From NCBI GenBank assembly GCA_017620025.1, contig JAFZRF010000020.1, forward strand, positions 1 through 51,989: a stretch of 51,989 bases of DNA, read 5' to 3'. This DNA is from Ruminococcus sp. GTDB taxonomy: Bacteria; Bacillota; Clostridia; Oscillospirales; Ruminococcaceae. A program made the translations under genes and the position numbers. Below are positions 50,392 through 51,989 of the stretch, in pieces. The notes under the pieces are model-generated. The model searched no databases. It saw nothing but the letters and a program-made list of their open reading frames with translations, and had not been told where the DNA came from. Every line of letters begins with the position of its first letter. The first letter of the stretch is position 1.

Positions 50392-50471
50392 TATGTTCAC
50401 CTCCTATTTGGGGAATATCGGCGATTTATGCTTGATTCGCCTCGCCGTATGTAGTATAATAATGATATAGT

Positions 50472-50489
50472 AGCGCCCCGAAGGGCGCA
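50472..50489 (-). terminator. Hairpin after the ATPase gene
   Basis: GCGCCC and GGGCGC form a 6-bp stem with a short loop. No T run follows, so it may be a weak terminator or processing site. Confidence 0.4.
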
Positions 50490-50501
50490 TACATATGCTA
50501 A

Positions 50502-51989
50502 TCAAGATATATGATACTCCGCCTTGAATCTTCCATACAGCGGCGTATCAACGAATTTTATAGTTTTGCAGTGAATAACTGCAGGTTCATTTACACCGTC
50601 AAGCTTATTATAGCAGTCACAGCTGAGTATGAAGTCACCGATACCCATGGAGCCAAAGCCAGCGTCCACAGGGTTCTTATATCCAAGCTCAGCAGCGATC
50701 CTGTCAATGGACTTAGATGGCTTGAAGAATATTTTTATACCCGCCTCCTTCACCACATCGATAGCGTGACTGCTCGTCGAGATATACTGCGTCGTCATAC
50801 CTATAAACTTAGTATGGAATTTCCTGCCCTGTGTGAGAATAGTGTGCAATGGGCTGCCTTCAGCAAAATTCTGATCCTTGATTTCGTCTATTACTATGCT
50901 CAGCGGAGCGGTGTCGTGGTCACGCTGCCATTCGAAAGCCGACGATATCATTGCGTCAAGCAGAGAGTGAACTTTATCGCCAGACTCGTTCCCGAAGGAT
51001 ATAACAGGGATTTCCTTCGATTTCTCAAAGAATTCTGCCCATCCACACTCCTCGAAACCTATAGTGTCAATGTCGTCAAGCGTAGAGCTGATAAGGCTGA
51101 ACACATGATGACCTGTCTTACCGCCTCTTTTAAGTGTACTACGGAGCATTTCCGTAGTAACTGAAGTAACATTTGACTGCCGCTTCAGCATATCCGAAAT
51201 TATGCTTGTAAGTAATCTCGCTTCTTCCTTGTCGAGCTTGCCTGCAATAGCCTTTATAAAGCCAACGATGCGGCGCTTCTTAGCCGGAAGGCCGGAGCAG
51301 TCGCCGACAAACAAAAGATTTACCGGTAGCTTCCTTTTTCCGTCTGCTACATCAATGAACTCAAATAGGGAGTTGACTACCTCTTCGGGCAGTGCCCTGA
51401 GGACTTCATCACGAGTGAATGAGTCACTTACGTCACAAACAAGCATCTTGCTACCGAGCATTGCTAACAGCGGAAGCAAATTCGTGGCACAGAAGGACTT
51501 TCCTTTTCCACTTTGGCCTGTTATCAAGATATGGTCATTCGACTTGTTTCCGAAGGAGATATCCTTACAGACATATCTACCGTCTGCTGCTATACCCAAC
51601 GGAAGAAGCTCGTTCTGTTCAAGCTCACTGTATTCGAGAAGATACTTCTGATAATCAGCGAGATCGATCCTCTTACGATTCTCAGCGTTGATGAGTTTCT
51701 TGCTTATGCCATAGGTATACAGCATGTACGGCACACCGTCTGAATTCTGAGCATGGAAACGGTAACACTTGCTGTTCTTGTCGTTGATATTCAGGCATTC
51801 GTAAGCCTTTAATGCCTCTGTCAGCGAGTTAACGCTATGAAGCTTTAGCTTACTGCGAGCAAGCTCTCCTATTATGTCCGTATCGAAATAGACGTAGTCA
51901 TCGTCAACGATGACCGAGTTGTTTCCTTGATTGATAACGATAAACTTCGTCCGCTTTATGAAATTAAAGCGTCCGCTGCTAATCTCCTC
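50502..51989 (-). CDS. HerA/FtsK-like ATPase of the mobile element (5' end beyond the window)
   Basis: The frame stays open from 50502 to the right edge, giving at least 495 residues; the true start is outside. I translated 51735-51989 on the minus strand and found no stop, so a start at GTG 51734 is not the gene start. The ATPase core shows Walker A ILITGQSGKGKSFCATNLL, Walker B PLSIVIDEIKDQNF and the arginine/sensor stretch TILTQGRKFHTKFIGMTTQ. This pattern fits DNA-pumping HerA/FtsK/VirB4-like ATPases in conjugative elements. Which function it has, coupling protein or other, cannot be said without the start and neighbours. Confidence 0.75.
   Translation of the reverse strand, partial: EEISSGRFNFIKRTKFIVINQGNNSVIVDDDYVYFDTDIIGELARSKLKLHSVNSLTEALKAYECLNINDKNSKCYRFHAQNSDGVPYMLYTYGISKKLINAENRKRIDLADYQKYLLEYSELEQNELLPLGIAADGRYVCKDISFGNKSNDHILITGQSGKGKSFCATNLLPLLAMLGSKMLVCDVSDSFTRDEVLRALPEEVVNSLFEFIDVADGKRKLPVNLLFVGDCSGLPAKKRRIVGFIKAIAGKLDKEEARLLTSIISDMLKRQSNVTSVTTEMLRSTLKRGGKTGHHVFSLISSTLDDIDTIGFEECGWAEFFEKSKEIPVISFGNESGDKVHSLLDAMISSAFEWQRDHDTAPLSIVIDEIKDQNFAEGSPLHTILTQGRKFHTKFIGMTTQYISTSSHAIDVVKEAGIKIFFKPSKSIDRIAAELGYKNPVDAGFGSMGIGDFILSCDCYNKLDGVNEPAVIHCKTIKFVDTPLYGRFKAEYHIS

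Larger units (their letters stand above)
48945..51989. mobile_element. Left end of an integrated genetic element (continues past the window)
   Basis: The tRNA remnant, tyrosine integrase, HTH protein and HerA/FtsK-like ATPase form one minus-strand block. This is the usual end module of integrative and conjugative or mobilisable elements. The right boundary and cargo are not in the window. Confidence 0.75.

Noticed and set aside
51734-51734. GTG as start of the HerA/FtsK-like gene
   Set aside because: The frame upstream of it is open to the window edge and codes for plausible protein, so the start lies further out.

Overview
The window reads as chromosome of a fibre-degrading, spore-programme Firmicute of the Ruminococcus / Oscillospiraceae type. 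Three secreted proteins end in type I dockerin modules (14270-15892, 27317-29050, 40037-41026). A SigI/RsgI pair of the kind that regulates cellulosome genes is present (31680-33562). The sporulation genes sipL and spoIVA sit together on the minus strand. Shine-Dalgarno sites are strong and promoters fit TTGACA-N17-TATAAT. I cannot fix the species from this sequence.

Layout. 1-6149: an acylation-type cassette (MBOAT acyltransferase, DHHW/AlgX-like protein, FkbH-like HAD protein, acyl carrier protein) and a metallophosphoesterase. 6306-12337: an RlmB-type rRNA methylase, a membrane protein that looks like a catalytically dead P-type ATPase, an LCP-family wall-polymer ligase with a Gln/Pro repeat tail, and a transglutaminase-like lipoprotein. 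12648-13922 (-): a PLP aminotransferase. 14270-15892: a dockerin-bearing transglutaminase-like protein. 16163-19213 (-): sipL-spoIVA, with a SigE-like promoter. 19649-19792: a 47-residue membrane mini-protein with a sortase-like SPATG motif. 20019-21783: rpsB-tsf. 21840-30067: a small membrane protein, a MoxR/DUF58/transglutaminase operon, a dockerin-bearing C39-like protein and prmA. 30232-31410: a soluble protein I do not recognise. 31680-34636: sigI, rsgI and a secreted EKPEPP-repeat protein. 35057-39096: an RfbH-type dehydrase, a two-subunit transketolase and an epimerase. 39490-41026: two small secreted proteins, the second with a dockerin. 41228-47288: a BceAB/MacB-like ABC transporter whose permease carries an alpha/beta hydrolase, then a two-component system. 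47423-48688 (-): an erythromycin-esterase-like protein. 48945 to the right edge: the start of an integrated element whose apparent attachment site is the 3' end of a tRNA-Leu-like gene, with integrase, HTH protein and a HerA/FtsK-like ATPase that runs off the window.

How parts fit. Cell-envelope work dominates: polymer acylation, LCP ligation, transglutaminase-like proteins, deoxysugar synthesis and envelope-stress sensing. The sigI gene and the EKPEPP gene share a near-identical non-SigA promoter (ACCCCG-N18-CGTA), which argues that SigI drives both itself and a disordered exported protein. Four copies of a roughly 200-bp multi-hairpin repeat lie between genes, and two of its stems show compensatory changes between copies. 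The most promising unusual systems are the permease-hydrolase fusion with its two-component system, the FkbH/ACP/MBOAT cassette, the RfbH plus split transketolase operon, and the SigI-promoter pair.
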